Under the pieces are notes generated by a model that saw only the letters and a list, made by a program, of their open reading frames with translations, was not told the DNA's origin and did no database searches. The translations under genes and the position numbers were made by a program. DNA of 59,708 bases from Oscillospiraceae bacterium (GTDB taxonomy: Bacteria > Bacillota > Clostridia > Oscillospirales > Ruminococcaceae), in NCBI GenBank assembly GCA_017829005.1, contig JAGAJF010000101.1, positions 1-59,708 on the forward strand, given 5' to 3'. Every line of letters begins with the position of its first letter. Within the stretch, counting starts at the first letter, position 1. Shown piece after piece: positions 8,813 through 17,336 of this stretch.

Positions 8813-9274
8813 TCAAACGGCGTTTTCCGCCATAGCAGCCCTTACCGACGCACCGTTCACATATTCCTCAATGAACTGCTCGTCAGCCTTTGCCGCCTTG
8901 AAATTGTAGTCCTCAAGCTGTTTTTCCTCAAGCTTCTCAAGGCTCTTGACCTCCTTTGAGGCCTCTGTGACCACAACAAGCTGCTTTTCCACAGCCGCCT
9001 CCAGAGAAGCGATAGAAGCCTTTGCGTCCTCGATCTGAAGTCTCAGAGTGTTGTGATGCTCCTTGAAGATGAACATCTCCATAGCGGAAATGCCTTTCTG
9101 CGCCCTGTAGTTGAAATCGTCCTGAGCCTCGCGCATTTCCTGCTCCAGAGCGGCTTTCAACTCCATTGCTTCGATTTTTTGTGCATTTAAGGAAGCAAGA
9201 CTGTTTTTCTCCTTTTCAAGGATCTGATCCTTGAAATCAAGGAGCTTGTCCAGAGTAAACTGAAATTTCTTCAA
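8813..9274 (-). CDS. fliJ: flagellar export chaperone FliJ
   Basis: A 153-residue, highly charged, almost entirely helical coiled-coil protein starting KKFQFTLDKLLDFKDQ, the typical FliJ N-terminus. FliJ sits in the centre of the FliI hexamer and couples ATP hydrolysis and proton flow to export. It starts with TTG nine bases after a perfect GGAGG. It directly follows fliI (25-base gap), the normal arrangement. Confidence 0.85.
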   Translation of the reverse strand: MKKFQFTLDKLLDFKDQILEKEKNSLASLNAQKIEAMELKAALEQEMREAQDDFNYRAQKGISAMEMFIFKEHHNTLRLQIEDAKASIASLEAAVEKQLVVVTEASKEVKSLEKLEEKQLEDYNFKAAKADEQFIEEYVNGASVRAAMAENAV

Positions 9275-9298
9275 AGGAAATTACCTCCTCAAAAAGGC

Positions 9299-10606
9299 TT
9301 AGCTTACAGCTTCCTTCATCATCTTCACCGTTTCCTCGAAGCTGAACGCCTCATCAGTGGACTGCTGAAGAAATGCATTTATCCTGTCGATCTTCCTGAG
9401 AGCCTCGTCAAGAGCGTGATTTGTGCCCTTTTTGTATGCTCCGATGGAGACCAGATCGGCATTTGCGTAATAGGTGGCAAGGAGATTTCTCATCTTTGCG
9501 GCAGTGTCACGCTGATCCTTGGGAGCTATCTCCGACATAAGACGTGAAACCGAATCCAAAACCTCAATAGCAGGGTAATGGTTTCTCGCCGCCACCTTTC
9601 TTGACAGAATGATGTGACCGTCAATGATACCTCTTACGGTATCGGAAATTGGCTCGTTGGTGTCATCGCCCTCAACGAGCACGGTGTAAACTCCCGTAAT
9701 GGAGCCGTTTTCGAAATTGCCCGCCCTCTCAAGAAGCTTGGGCATAGCCGTGTAAATGGAAGGAGTGTAGCCTCTTGCAATGGGAGCCTCTCCCGTGGCA
9801 AGACCTATCTCACGCTGAGCCATAGCATAACGTGTAAGAGAATCCATCATCAGAAGCACGTTCTTGCCCTTGTCCTTGAAATATTCGGCAATGGCAGTGG
9901 CAGTCATAGGGCATTTGTTTCTCATCATAGAAGGCTGATCGGAGGTGGCAACTACAAGCACCGACCTTGCCATACCTTTTGGACCCAAATCACGCTGGAT
10001 AAATTCCAGCACCTCTCTGCCTCGCTCGCCCACAAGAGCGATAACGTTGATGTCCGCCTTGACTTCTCGTGCTATCATACCGAGAAGCGTGGATTTACCA
10101 ACGCCCGAGCCTGCGAAAATGCCCATTCTCTGACCTCTGCCAATAGTTAGCAGACCGTCTATAGCCTTAACTCCAAATGGGATAATATCGTGGATTGCAG
10201 GGCGCGTCAGGGGATTGACGGGCTTTCCCGCAATGGAATAGCTTTCCATAGTTTTGATAGGAGCGCCGCCGTCAATGGGGTCTCCCACCGCATTTATGAC
10301 CCTGCCGATAAGGCAGTCGCCAACGCCGACTTTAAGCTTGTCGCCTGTGTTGTCCACCACCGACCCGGGACCAATACCCTCAATGTCGGTGTAGGGCATA
10401 AGCATTACCGTACCGTGGCGGAAGCCCACCACCTCGGCGTATATAAACTCGCCCGACCTGCCCTTCTTGTAAATGCGGCAGACATCGCCAATGTTGCAGA
10501 CAGGGCCGCTTGCCTCGATGGTCATACCGATGATCTTTTCAATTTTGCCCTGATAGCGGTAAAGCTCAGCTGTTCGCACAGCGCTTCTTACAGCCTTAAA
10601 GTCCAT
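9299..10606 (-). CDS. fliI: flagellum-specific ATPase FliI
   Basis: Type III export ATPase of 435 residues, similar to the F1-ATPase beta subunit. Walker A is GIFAGSGVGKST, Walker B is NVLLMMDSLTRYAMAQRE, and the family signature region GRVINAVGDPIDGG is present. It forms a hexamer under the export gate with FliH and FliJ. Two ATG codons lie two apart; the second (10604-10606) is preferred because GAGG is eight bases before it but only two before the first. Confidence 0.96.
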   Translation of the reverse strand: MDFKAVRSAVRTAELYRYQGKIEKIIGMTIEASGPVCNIGDVCRIYKKGRSGEFIYAEVVGFRHGTVMLMPYTDIEGIGPGSVVDNTGDKLKVGVGDCLIGRVINAVGDPIDGGAPIKTMESYSIAGKPVNPLTRPAIHDIIPFGVKAIDGLLTIGRGQRMGIFAGSGVGKSTLLGMIAREVKADINVIALVGERGREVLEFIQRDLGPKGMARSVLVVATSDQPSMMRNKCPMTATAIAEYFKDKGKNVLLMMDSLTRYAMAQREIGLATGEAPIARGYTPSIYTAMPKLLERAGNFENGSITGVYTVLVEGDDTNEPISDTVRGIIDGHIILSRKVAARNHYPAIEVLDSVSRLMSEIAPKDQRDTAAKMRNLLATYYANADLVSIGAYKKGTNHALDEALRKIDRINAFLQQSTDEAFSFEETVKMMKEAVS

Positions 10607-10643
10607 CTGCATAACCTCGATCTATGTGTATGGGCAGGGGAGC

Positions 10644-11525
10644 TTAGTCCTCCTGCTCTTCCTTATGTGAGTTTTTCATGATCTCTTTCAAGAAATCAAG
10701 CTGAGTGGGGATAGAAGCGTCGATTATCTCCGAGCCATTGTCCAGCACCACCGTACCCGGGGGAGCATCCAGCGGGTCAAGCTCCTCTACCTCTATCTCG
10801 GGAATGAAGGGGATAAGGGACTTAACAAATTCCTTGTCGGTAACAAACTCTCTTGAAGCCTCGCCCTGTGCAACCGATATCTTAACATAATCGGAATTTC
10901 GAAAGCTCCTTGCGGCATTAGCGGCAATGCGGTCAATGACCTCGGGGTCGGTCTTTATCTCGGAAAGGGTTATCTTTCGCACCATATCCAGAACAGTCTC
11001 GCAAAGCTCGTATTCGTGGGATATGTAATAAGCTTCCTTTTTGGAATTTATCTCGGAAAGCAGTGCCCCTGCGGTCTCAAGGTACTTCTCACACTTTTTA
11101 AGTGCTTCTTCCTTTCCTGCCTCAAAGCCTGCATCGAAGCCTTCCTTTCGGGATTTTTCCCTTAGCCTGTCACATTCCTCCTCGGCGGCAGCAAAGACCG
11201 CTTTGGTCTTAGATCTTGCGTCCTCGATCATCTTGTCTGCGGAATTTCTTCCGGCGGTGACGATCCTTTCGTAATCCTCGTCCATCTTCTTTTTTCTGGC
11301 AAGGATTATTTCCTCAGAACGCTTTATCACAGCCTCGTTGAAGCGCTTGGCCTCGTCCTCAAGGCGTTTTGCACGCTCAGCTTCCTGCTTTGCGGCAATT
11401 TCCTCGGGGGTAGGCTCGGGGACTTCCTCGGGAACAGGCTCGGGCTTCTTCTGCTCCTGCTCGCCCACAGGGACGAGCTTTGAGCTGTCGAAGTTATAAA
11501 CCTTTGATTTAACGATTTTAAGCAA
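10644..11525 (-). CDS. fliH: flagellar assembly protein FliH
   Basis: A 293-residue FliH/YscL-type protein that regulates FliI and links it to the C-ring. The N-terminal 90 residues are acidic and Pro/Glu-rich, then a charged coiled coil contains the glycine-repeat region KEGFDAGFEAGKEEAL. The C-terminal domain (about 160-285) matches the peripheral-stalk fold, with PPGTVVLDNGSEIIDASIPTQLDFLKE at the end. It starts with TTG and overlaps the end of fliG by eight bases, suggesting translational coupling. Confidence 0.88.
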   Translation of the reverse strand: MLKIVKSKVYNFDSSKLVPVGEQEQKKPEPVPEEVPEPTPEEIAAKQEAERAKRLEDEAKRFNEAVIKRSEEIILARKKKMDEDYERIVTAGRNSADKMIEDARSKTKAVFAAAEEECDRLREKSRKEGFDAGFEAGKEEALKKCEKYLETAGALLSEINSKKEAYYISHEYELCETVLDMVRKITLSEIKTDPEVIDRIAANAARSFRNSDYVKISVAQGEASREFVTDKEFVKSLIPFIPEIEVEELDPLDAPPGTVVLDNGSEIIDASIPTQLDFLKEIMKNSHKEEQED

Positions 11526-12528
11526 TTATCTCATCATCTCCGCCCTTACCGATAACGATCTCGCCCTCTTCCTCAAGGTGTCTGATAATGCCAACGATAC
11601 GCTGCTGAGCCTCTTCAACGTCACGCATACGGATATTATGCAGATACTCGATCTCCTGCTGAATGGACTCCTGCATTCTCTGAGGCATATTTGCAAAGAG
11701 AGCGGCAGCCACTTCTTCGTTGGAGCCCTTGATGGCAATGGAAAGATCCTTGGTGTCGCAGTCTCGGATAAATCTCTGAATGGACATAGAGTCGAGAGAG
11801 AGGATATCCTCGAATACGAACATCTTCTTCTTGATCTCGTCCACCAGAACAGGGTCTCTGACGGACAGCTCGTCGAAGATGTATTTTTCGGTGGAGCGGT
11901 CTACCTTGTTCAGGATATCCGCAACGGTGTTTATGCCGCCCACCTCGGTGGTGTCCATAGAAACAACGGAAGCAAATTTTCTTTCGAGAGTAGCTTCGAT
12001 AGCCTTGACGGTGTCGGGGGAAGCGGAATCCATCTTGGCAATTCTCTCAACTACCTCCACACGCTTCTCCTTAGGCAGCTCGTTGAGTACAGCGGAAGCC
12101 TGCTCCGAGGTTGCATAGGAGAGAATGAGGGCAATGGTCTGAGGATACTCGTTCTGAACGATAGCCAGCAGATTTTTGTAATCGGATTTTCTGACGAATT
12201 CGAAAGCCTTGGACTGCATAGACTTGGTGATCTTGCTCATAAGCTTTGCAGCGACTTCCTCACCGAATGCCTTGGTAAGAACATCTCTTGCGTACTCAAC
12301 GCCGCCGTCGGTGATGACCTTCTGAGTAAGGCAAAGCTCATAGAATTCGTTTAAAACCGAGTCCACAATGTTCGCCTCAAGATAGGGAAGACTTGAAACG
12401 TCCAGCGTGAGGGCTTCGACCTCGTCATTGCTCAGGTGTTTATATACTCCTGCGGCATTGTCCGTTCCGAGAGCGGTAATGACCACAGCAGCCTTTTGTG
12501 TTGATGTAAGTTCAAGCAGATCGCTCAT
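11518..12528 (-). CDS. fliG: flagellar motor switch protein FliG
   Basis: Rotor protein of 336 residues that contacts the stator and transmits torque. The N-terminal start STQKAAVVITALGTDNAAGVYKHL, the middle EHPQ-like segment (here QNEYPQTIALILSY) and the C-terminal charged helix DLSIAIKGSNEEVAAALFANMPQRM carrying the torque residues are all present. Normal length for the family. RBS AAAGGAA precedes the ATG; it sits directly after fliF. Confidence 0.96.
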   Translation of the reverse strand: MSDLLELTSTQKAAVVITALGTDNAAGVYKHLSNDEVEALTLDVSSLPYLEANIVDSVLNEFYELCLTQKVITDGGVEYARDVLTKAFGEEVAAKLMSKITKSMQSKAFEFVRKSDYKNLLAIVQNEYPQTIALILSYATSEQASAVLNELPKEKRVEVVERIAKMDSASPDTVKAIEATLERKFASVVSMDTTEVGGINTVADILNKVDRSTEKYIFDELSVRDPVLVDEIKKKMFVFEDILSLDSMSIQRFIRDCDTKDLSIAIKGSNEEVAAALFANMPQRMQESIQQEIEYLHNIRMRDVEEAQQRIVGIIRHLEEEGEIVIGKGGDDEIIA

Positions 12529-12566
12529 TTAAAAACATTCCTTTCGGGATATAAGCGGGAAGGCTG

Positions 12567-14237
12567 TTACTCTTCTGCGGGAGCCTGGGGAGCAGGCTCG
12601 CTGCCGCTCTTTTTCTTGGATTTCGGACTCTCGTCCTCCTCGTGCATCCAGCTCTTGAGGAGCTGAGCCACGATCTCGGGGCTTGTACGTGCGAAATCCG
12701 TAAGCTCTCTTCTGATAATGGTCTCCTTGGTCTCCACACCCGAGTCTGCGTTCAGGCTGGGGATATCAACTGCAGGAGATGTTTCGTCTCCGAGAGAGAA
12801 GAAGCTTTCCACCAGAGGCTCGCCGTCCTCGGGAGCGTGCTGTTCGAGAAGAGTCTGCTCGAATGCCTTTCTCTTTTTCTTGCTCTTGGATCTGAGAGAT
12901 ACGAGAACGATGATAAGTATAAGAAGTATTGCAAGGAGAATCGCACCAAGAATAACAAGCTGATTGAGAGTAAGACCGAAGAGGAAGGTCTGGGACTCTG
13001 CTTCGACTGCCTCGCCCACCTTCTGAAGGTTGGTAACGGTAACAACGTCCTGAGCCACAGCGGGATTTACCGTAGCCGCATTTGCAACCAGACTTACCAG
13101 GTTCTGCCTTGTTGTATCCGGGAGGTAATCGGTGTAGATAAGCACCGAAATGGAAAGACCGTCAATAACATATCCTGCCTTTTCCACCTGCTCCTTGTAG
13201 GTGTTTACGAGATATGTGTTGGAAACGGAATTTTCCGTCCATGCTCCGTTTCCGCCCGTAGCACCCTCGGGATAGGTGTCATCGGCATTTGTCTCAACAC
13301 CCTGAACACCGCCGTCAACAACAGTATTGCCGCTTGCCTGCTCGGCATCTGTGTGCTGGAGCATACCTCTCTCGTCATTGGTGGAGGGAGTGTATCTCGT
13401 GTCCTCGGAGACCTTGCTGTCGAAGTTCAGCACCATATTGACAGCCACCGAGAAGCCGTCCTCACCGTAAGCGGGGATAAGCAGGGCTTCTATCTTCTGA
13501 CGAATCTGATTTTCAAGGTCAGTCTTGAATTTAAGCTTTCTTGTCTCTTCTGCCACAACATCCGCAGGAGTGTCCTCGGCTAAGAGAAGAACGCCGTAGT
13601 TGTCAACTAAAGTAACGTTTTCCTCTTTGATGCCGTAGCTTGTGATAAGGTAGGTCATACCCTCTATCTGTTCGTTTGTGAGCTTTACGCCGTCCTCAAG
13701 GTACAGAACAGCACTTGCGGTAGGCTCCTGCTTGTACGCCTCGATAACAGTGTTCTTCTTCTCGGGTATGGTCAGTGTTGCGGTTGCCTCTCGAACGCCC
13801 TCAAAGGTGGAGAGTATGGCGGAGAGCCTTTCCTCGGCTGCAATACGCTCATACTGCCTTTTCTCCGACTCGGTGGTGAACATTCCCACCTTTTCCGTAT
13901 AAGTGCTGTAGTTTATGGAGGACTTGGGATATTTCTGCATTGCCAGATTCATAGCAATGGTGTTCTCCGTGCCCTTGGGTACGATAATAGTACCGCCCGA
14001 GCGGAGAGTGCATTCATATCCCGATTCCTCAATGAGCTGAACTATCTCCGCAGCTTCGGAGGTCTCAAGCCCCTCATAGAGGACAACGTATTCCTTCCTG
14101 TTAAGAAGCACCACAGCAACAATTGCAATAATAAGAACCAGCGCAAGACCGCCTATGTAAATGCCCTTGGTTTTATTTGTCTGCCTGCCCCAGTATTCCT
14201 TAACAGTGGTTATGGTCTTTTGTACTTTTTCGTTCAT
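12567..14237 (-). CDS. fliF: flagellar MS-ring protein FliF
   Basis: Inner-membrane MS-ring subunit of 556 residues. Two membrane segments flank a large extracytoplasmic region: about residues 25-46 (GIYIGGLALVLIIAIVAVVL) and about 428-450 (LVILGAILLAILLILIIVLV). The ring-building motifs are visible, for example YEGLETSEAAEIVQLIEESGY and a later KYPKSSINYSTYTEKVGMF. The C-terminal cytoplasmic tail ends in a FliG-binding region (PEIVAQLLKSWMHEE). Length and arrangement are typical. Confidence 0.95.
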   Translation of the reverse strand: MNEKVQKTITTVKEYWGRQTNKTKGIYIGGLALVLIIAIVAVVLLNRKEYVVLYEGLETSEAAEIVQLIEESGYECTLRSGGTIIVPKGTENTIAMNLAMQKYPKSSINYSTYTEKVGMFTTESEKRQYERIAAEERLSAILSTFEGVREATATLTIPEKKNTVIEAYKQEPTASAVLYLEDGVKLTNEQIEGMTYLITSYGIKEENVTLVDNYGVLLLAEDTPADVVAEETRKLKFKTDLENQIRQKIEALLIPAYGEDGFSVAVNMVLNFDSKVSEDTRYTPSTNDERGMLQHTDAEQASGNTVVDGGVQGVETNADDTYPEGATGGNGAWTENSVSNTYLVNTYKEQVEKAGYVIDGLSISVLIYTDYLPDTTRQNLVSLVANAATVNPAVAQDVVTVTNLQKVGEAVEAESQTFLFGLTLNQLVILGAILLAILLILIIVLVSLRSKSKKKRKAFEQTLLEQHAPEDGEPLVESFFSLGDETSPAVDIPSLNADSGVETKETIIRRELTDFARTSPEIVAQLLKSWMHEEDESPKSKKKSGSEPAPQAPAEE

Positions 14238-14266
14238 TCCCTGTTAGTTCCCTTCTTGGCAGGCGG

Positions 14267-14578
14267 TTACATACTCATCTGCATTATCTGGTCGTAGCTT
14301 TGCTGGCAGGCGTCCTTGACCGCCACGAAAGTCTCAACGGCTATCTCTGCCTTGGTGAGATTGTTGTAAATTGTGTGAAGGTCGTCTATCTCGCCCATAA
14401 CGAGACGTGCGGAGTCTTCGTTAACGACCTGCTGTGTCTCGGTAACATCTGTGATGACCCCTCTGAAAACGTCCGCAAAGGAGGGAGAGTCGGTCTTGTT
14501 ATTGTCCGCCGCAGCCGTTTCATTCTGTGAGAGAATGTTTAGCGGCGTAATTGCGGAGCTTATAGGAACGATGTACAT
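14267..14578 (-). CDS. fliE: flagellar hook-basal body protein FliE
   Basis: A 103-residue protein that joins the MS ring to the proximal rod. The C-terminal half LTKAEIAVETFVAVKDACQQSYDQIMQMSM is the FliE signature. The N-terminus is short and hydrophilic, as expected for an exported axial component. The ATG has an AAGGAT site and the gene lies between flgC and fliF, the normal position. Confidence 0.93.
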   Translation of the reverse strand: MYIVPISSAITPLNILSQNETAAADNNKTDSPSFADVFRGVITDVTETQQVVNEDSARLVMGEIDDLHTIYNNLTKAEIAVETFVAVKDACQQSYDQIMQMSM

Positions 14579-14625
14579 TTTATCGGATCCTTTCCTTTAT
14601 ATTTCTTTTAACATGGTATATCCTA

Positions 14626-15111
14626 TCAGTTGCCCTTGAGCTCAGAAGCCTTGTTCATCATAGCCTTGACAACCTCGATAGCCGAAACGTTTGCCTCATA
14701 AGCACGCTGAGCCGCCATAAGGTCGGTCTGCTCCTTGGTGTTGTCAACGTTTGAATGATAAATGTAGCCATCCTCGTCGGCAAGGGGATTGGTGGGGTCG
14801 TAAACGGGTATCATAGGAGCGTCATCGTCGATTATCTTGGTAATGACAGCGCCTGCAAGCTTGTATTTGTCCTGATTAGCCCTGTAATAAACGCCTCTTC
14901 TGTGAGTGGACTCTTCTTTTGTGGTATACTTGTTCAGAATACCCGCAAAATCCTTTTTCTCGCTTATAACCGTGAGCTGGCGGCAATACGGCTCGCCTGT
15001 GACGGTGTTGTAGGAGTCCTGATTAGCGATATTCTGAGAAATAATGTCCATTCTGAGCCTTTGCGCGGAAAGACCCGAGTTGCCTATATCAAGAGAGCTT
15101 AAAAATCCCAT
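14626..15111 (-). CDS. flgC: flagellar basal-body rod protein FlgC
   Basis: Proximal rod protein of 161 residues. The N-terminal rod motif LDIGNSGLSAQRLRMDIISQNIANQDS and the C-terminal NVDNTKEQTDLMAAQRAYEANVSAIEVVKAMMNK are both diagnostic. The central VYDPTNPLADEDGYIYHSN stretch is the FlgC-specific block. RBS AAAGGAG precedes the ATG. Confidence 0.96.
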   Translation of the reverse strand: MGFLSSLDIGNSGLSAQRLRMDIISQNIANQDSYNTVTGEPYCRQLTVISEKKDFAGILNKYTTKEESTHRRGVYYRANQDKYKLAGAVITKIIDDDAPMIPVYDPTNPLADEDGYIYHSNVDNTKEQTDLMAAQRAYEANVSAIEVVKAMMNKASELKGN

Positions 15112-15132
15112 AGAAATGATCTCCTTTCAGCC

Positions 15133-15576
15133 TTACTTGCCAATGGCTCTTCTGATCATAGAATACTGGCTGTTCATATAATCTATCATAGTCTGGTACT
15201 GGAGCTTAACATCTACAAGATCCAGACCTTCTTTTTCAATGTCCACATTGTTGCCGTTAAGGAGCTGGCTGGTGTTAGTCTCATAGGTGGTGTTCACCCA
15301 TACCAGATCGTCTCCCTGATCGCCGCATGAAGCATTGCTGCCCGTTACCTGAGCCGTTTCGGTGTCGTTGCCTGTCCTGTCGTGAGGGCATTTCTTGTAG
15401 CCGTGATAGGGGCATTTTGACTTCTCCTTGAGTATCAGCCCGAAGCTAACGGTCTTAGCCTTGTAATCGGGGGTGGAGATGTTTGCGATGTTGTGGCTGA
15501 TGACCTGCTGCTTGTACCATGCAGCGTCAAGACCCTGCTCGGTAATTTTGAATGCAGCGCTGTCGAAAAGTCCCAT
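15133..15576 (-). CDS. flgB: flagellar basal-body rod protein FlgB
   Basis: First gene of the operon, a 147-residue proximal rod protein. The N-terminus AFKITEQGLDAAWYKQQVISHNIANISTPDYKAK and the C-terminal LQYQTMIDYMNSQYSMIRRAI are the FlgB signatures. The ATG at 15574-15576 is preferred to an earlier frame start at 15660 because AAAGGAGCC lies just before it and homologues start Met-Gly-Leu-Phe-Asp. Odd: the central loop (about residues 48-85) has CPYHGYKKCPH and a further Cys, a cysteine/histidine pair unusual in a rod protein. Confidence 0.94.
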   Translation of the reverse strand: MGLFDSAAFKITEQGLDAAWYKQQVISHNIANISTPDYKAKTVSFGLILKEKSKCPYHGYKKCPHDRTGNDTETAQVTGSNASCGDQGDDLVWVNTTYETNTSQLLNGNNVDIEKEGLDLVDVKLQYQTMIDYMNSQYSMIRRAIGK

Positions 15577-15594
15577 ATATGGCGGCTCCTTTCT

Positions 15595-15647
15595 GTATAG
15601 CATAAAAGCTTGGAATGTTTCGTTTTCGGCTATTTGGGTATAGCATA
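15595..15647. repeat. decamer direct repeat in the flgB leader
   Basis: GTATAGCATA occurs at 15595-15604 and again at 15638-15647, 43 bases apart, within the flagellar operon leader. The second copy is inside a small hairpin (GGTAT-AGC-ATACC). The first lies a few bases from the flgB ribosome binding site, so a bound protein or structure could affect translation. No regulator is identified. Confidence 0.4.
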
Positions 15648-15674
15648 CCTGTAGGCACACTTATAGCTAAGATA

Positions 15675-15703
15675 ATTATACATCAAAACAAAAAGAATTA
15701 CAA
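15675..15703 (-). promoter_or_regulatory. vegetative promoter of the flagellar operon
   Basis: On the minus strand TTGTAA (15698-15703), 17 bases, TATAAT (15675-15680). This matches a sigma-A promoter, about 100 bases before flgB. I see no sigma-D type element (TAAA-N15-GCCGATAA) here, so the early flagellar operon seems to be read by the housekeeping polymerase. Confidence 0.75.
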
Positions 15704-15934
15704 GAGTAAAAATGAAGTAATTTCCGTTTCGGGTGACAAAAATCTCCTAAAAAATATATTCATTTTCTATAAATTTCACAATTTTCGACACGAATATGGA
15801 AAAAATCCTTATTTGCAAGATAATCTATGCAAAATGCCTAAAAAATCCTGTCCGATATGAAAATTTATCCCGGGATATTCTTGACATTGTAAACCAAAGT
15901 CCGCCTCAGAAAACGATATCATACTTTTAAAAGT

Positions 15935-15963
15935 TTGACTGATTGCATTAAATATGGTATAAT
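15935..15963 (+). promoter_or_regulatory. orphan strong promoter upstream of rpmB
   Basis: TTGACT (15935-15940), 17 bases, TATAAT (15958-15963). It lies 258 bases before rpmB, which has its own better-placed promoter. The transcript would begin with several short hairpins, including GCTTTG-TCA-CAAAGC. It may be a second rpmB promoter with a long leader or drive a small RNA. No terminator was found before rpmB. The rest of the 15.70-16.12 kb gap shows AT-rich sequence with no gene. Confidence 0.6.
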
Positions 15964-16120
15964 AGCCAGAAGTAAAGCTTTAATGCTTCACCGGAATGCT
16001 TTGTCACAAAGCAAATATGTATAACAGCCTCACTGAAGATGAATTTGCTCAGAATTAAATAAAAAAGCAGTCTGACGACTTGCCATAATTGTAAATAATT
16101 TATAAAAGTGAAAAAAACGC

Positions 16121-16149
16121 TTGCAATTTAAATTTGTTTGTGATATAAT
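16121..16149 (+). promoter_or_regulatory. rpmB promoter
   Basis: TTGCAA, 17 bases, TATAAT, with a TG one base before the -10 (extended -10). It lies about 70 bases before rpmB. Confidence 0.8.
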
Positions 16150-16220
16150 AGAAACGTTCTGAAAACGTCCCGTACAAGGGCGTTGAAACGCTATTACTTT
16201 TTCAAGGAGGTGCGGCCCAA

Positions 16221-16409
16221 ATGGCAAAGTGCGATATTTGCGGAAAGGGCGTTACTTTCGGTATTAAGGTTTCCCACTCACATCGTCGTTCCAACAGAAC
16301 CTGGAAGCCCAATGTAAAGCGTGTAAAAGCTATCGTTGACGGTACTCCCAAGCACATCTACGTGTGCACAAGATGCCTCCGTTCCGGTAAGGTAACACGT
16401 GCTGTCTGA
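16221..16409 (+). CDS. rpmB: 50S ribosomal protein L28
   Basis: A 62-residue L28 with the typical start AKCDICGKGVTFGIKVSHSH, followed by the RTWKPNVKRV block and a C-terminal CTRCLRSGKV. The cysteine pairs CDIC and CTRC make this the zinc-binding (C+) form. RBS AAGGAGGTG lies just before the ATG. It is monocistronic, closed by a strong terminator. Confidence 0.97.
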   Translation: MAKCDICGKGVTFGIKVSHSHRRSNRTWKPNVKRVKAIVDGTPKHIYVCTRCLRSGKVTRAV

Positions 16410-16463
16410 TTTTCGACGGGAAATCGGCGGACATTTTATAACCGAATTGTACGTACAATAAGG

Positions 16464-16486
16464 AAGACGCTTCGGCGTCTTTTTTA
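16464..16486 (+). terminator. rpmB intrinsic terminator
   Basis: Perfect stem AAGACGC/GCGTCTT with a UUCG tetraloop followed by a T run. Textbook rho-independent terminator. Confidence 0.92.
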
Positions 16487-16562
16487 TTTACAAAAAATTA
16501 ACAAACGCGTTGGGAAAATATGGTATGATTAACTTAGAAAATTGTTGAAAGGGGCTGACATT

Positions 16563-17291
16563 ATGAGCTTATACGGTATCGGCAATTACTCCGCATATTC
16601 AAATCTCTTTTCGGGAATGTATCAGAAAAACAATACCTACAAAAACACCTCCGCCGACCTGCAGGCACTTATGAAAAGAGTCGACGAGGTCAGATCCCCT
16701 GAATATCAGAAGAAAATAAAATCGCAGCTTGAGGGCGGTACATCGGCAGACGGCGAGATAGGCACAGTCTCCTCCGAGCTTAAGCTTTCCGAAGCCGCAA
16801 AGGATTTAAAGAAGAAGTCGGCAGAGCTAAGCGCAATGAGTATGAGCGACATCAAGGACAAGGATACTCTGGTAAAGAAGGTCACAGCTTTTGCAGAAAG
16901 CTATAATTCCGCCGTTGACGCAATGGGTAAGTCCGACAGCGTTGACGCGCTCAGAGCGGGACTTTCTATGACCAATACCGTCAAGACCTACTCGGGCGCT
17001 CTTTCAAGAATGGGCGTAAAGGTCGGCAGTGACAATAAGCTCACCGTAAATGAGGAGACCCTCAGAGCAGCTGACGACAACGCCGTTTCATCAATGTTCG
17101 GAAGCTCCTATTCACCCGTTGCCCGTGTGGCAGACAAGGCTGAGACCATAAGCAAGGCGGCTGTGAACAAGGCTCAGACCACAGCTTTCAAGGGTATGAT
17201 GTACGGTCAGACAGGCTCTTCGGGACTTTACAGCGGCTACAACACCTTTGCAAGCAGCTTCCTCGGCACATTTTTTGATTCCTACACCTGA
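16563..17291 (+). CDS. short FliD-like (hook-associated protein 2 C-terminal) protein
   Basis: A 242-residue protein without a signal peptide. Residues about 100-205 resemble the FliD C-terminal domain: a SYNSAVDAM helix, then ALSRMGVKVGSDNKLTVNEE, the FliD beta-strand pattern (IG-x-x-x-D-G-x-L-x-x-D-E-x-x-L), then AVSSMFG. The N-terminal 60 residues (SLYGIGNYSAYSNLFSGMY) are not the FliD D0 domain. FliD caps the filament and is normally 400 or more residues, so this would be a reduced or accessory version, perhaps a variant cap or an adaptor. The ATG at 16563 is chosen because AAAGGGG lies eight bases before it. Homology is judged by eye. It sits alone between rpmB and spoIID, close to the flagellar operon. 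Confidence 0.6.
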   Translation: MSLYGIGNYSAYSNLFSGMYQKNNTYKNTSADLQALMKRVDEVRSPEYQKKIKSQLEGGTSADGEIGTVSSELKLSEAAKDLKKKSAELSAMSMSDIKDKDTLVKKVTAFAESYNSAVDAMGKSDSVDALRAGLSMTNTVKTYSGALSRMGVKVGSDNKLTVNEETLRAADDNAVSSMFGSSYSPVARVADKAETISKAAVNKAQTTAFKGMMYGQTGSSGLYSGYNTFASSFLGTFFDSYT

Positions 17292-17302
17292 TACATATCA
17301 CG

Positions 17303-17336
17303 GGGCTGCCGTTATTTGCGGACAGCCCTTTTTTTT
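17303..17336 (+). terminator. terminator between the FliD-like gene and spoIID
   Basis: Stem GGGCTG-CCG/CGG-A-CAGCCC with a one-base bulge and loop TTATTTG, followed by eight T. It terminates the plus-strand gene; the convergent spoIID stop lies within its T run. Confidence 0.88.

Noticed and set aside
9614-10150. A 178-codon plus-strand frame inside fliI
   Set aside because: Opposite strand of the Walker A/B region of a clear FliI; not a gene.
15577-15760. c-di-GMP riboswitch or sigma-D promoter controlling flgB
   Set aside because: The leader is short, has no GEMM-like fold, and only a vegetative promoter could be found.
15881-15920. A TTGACA at 15881 as a promoter
   Set aside because: No -10 sequence at 15-19 bases downstream.
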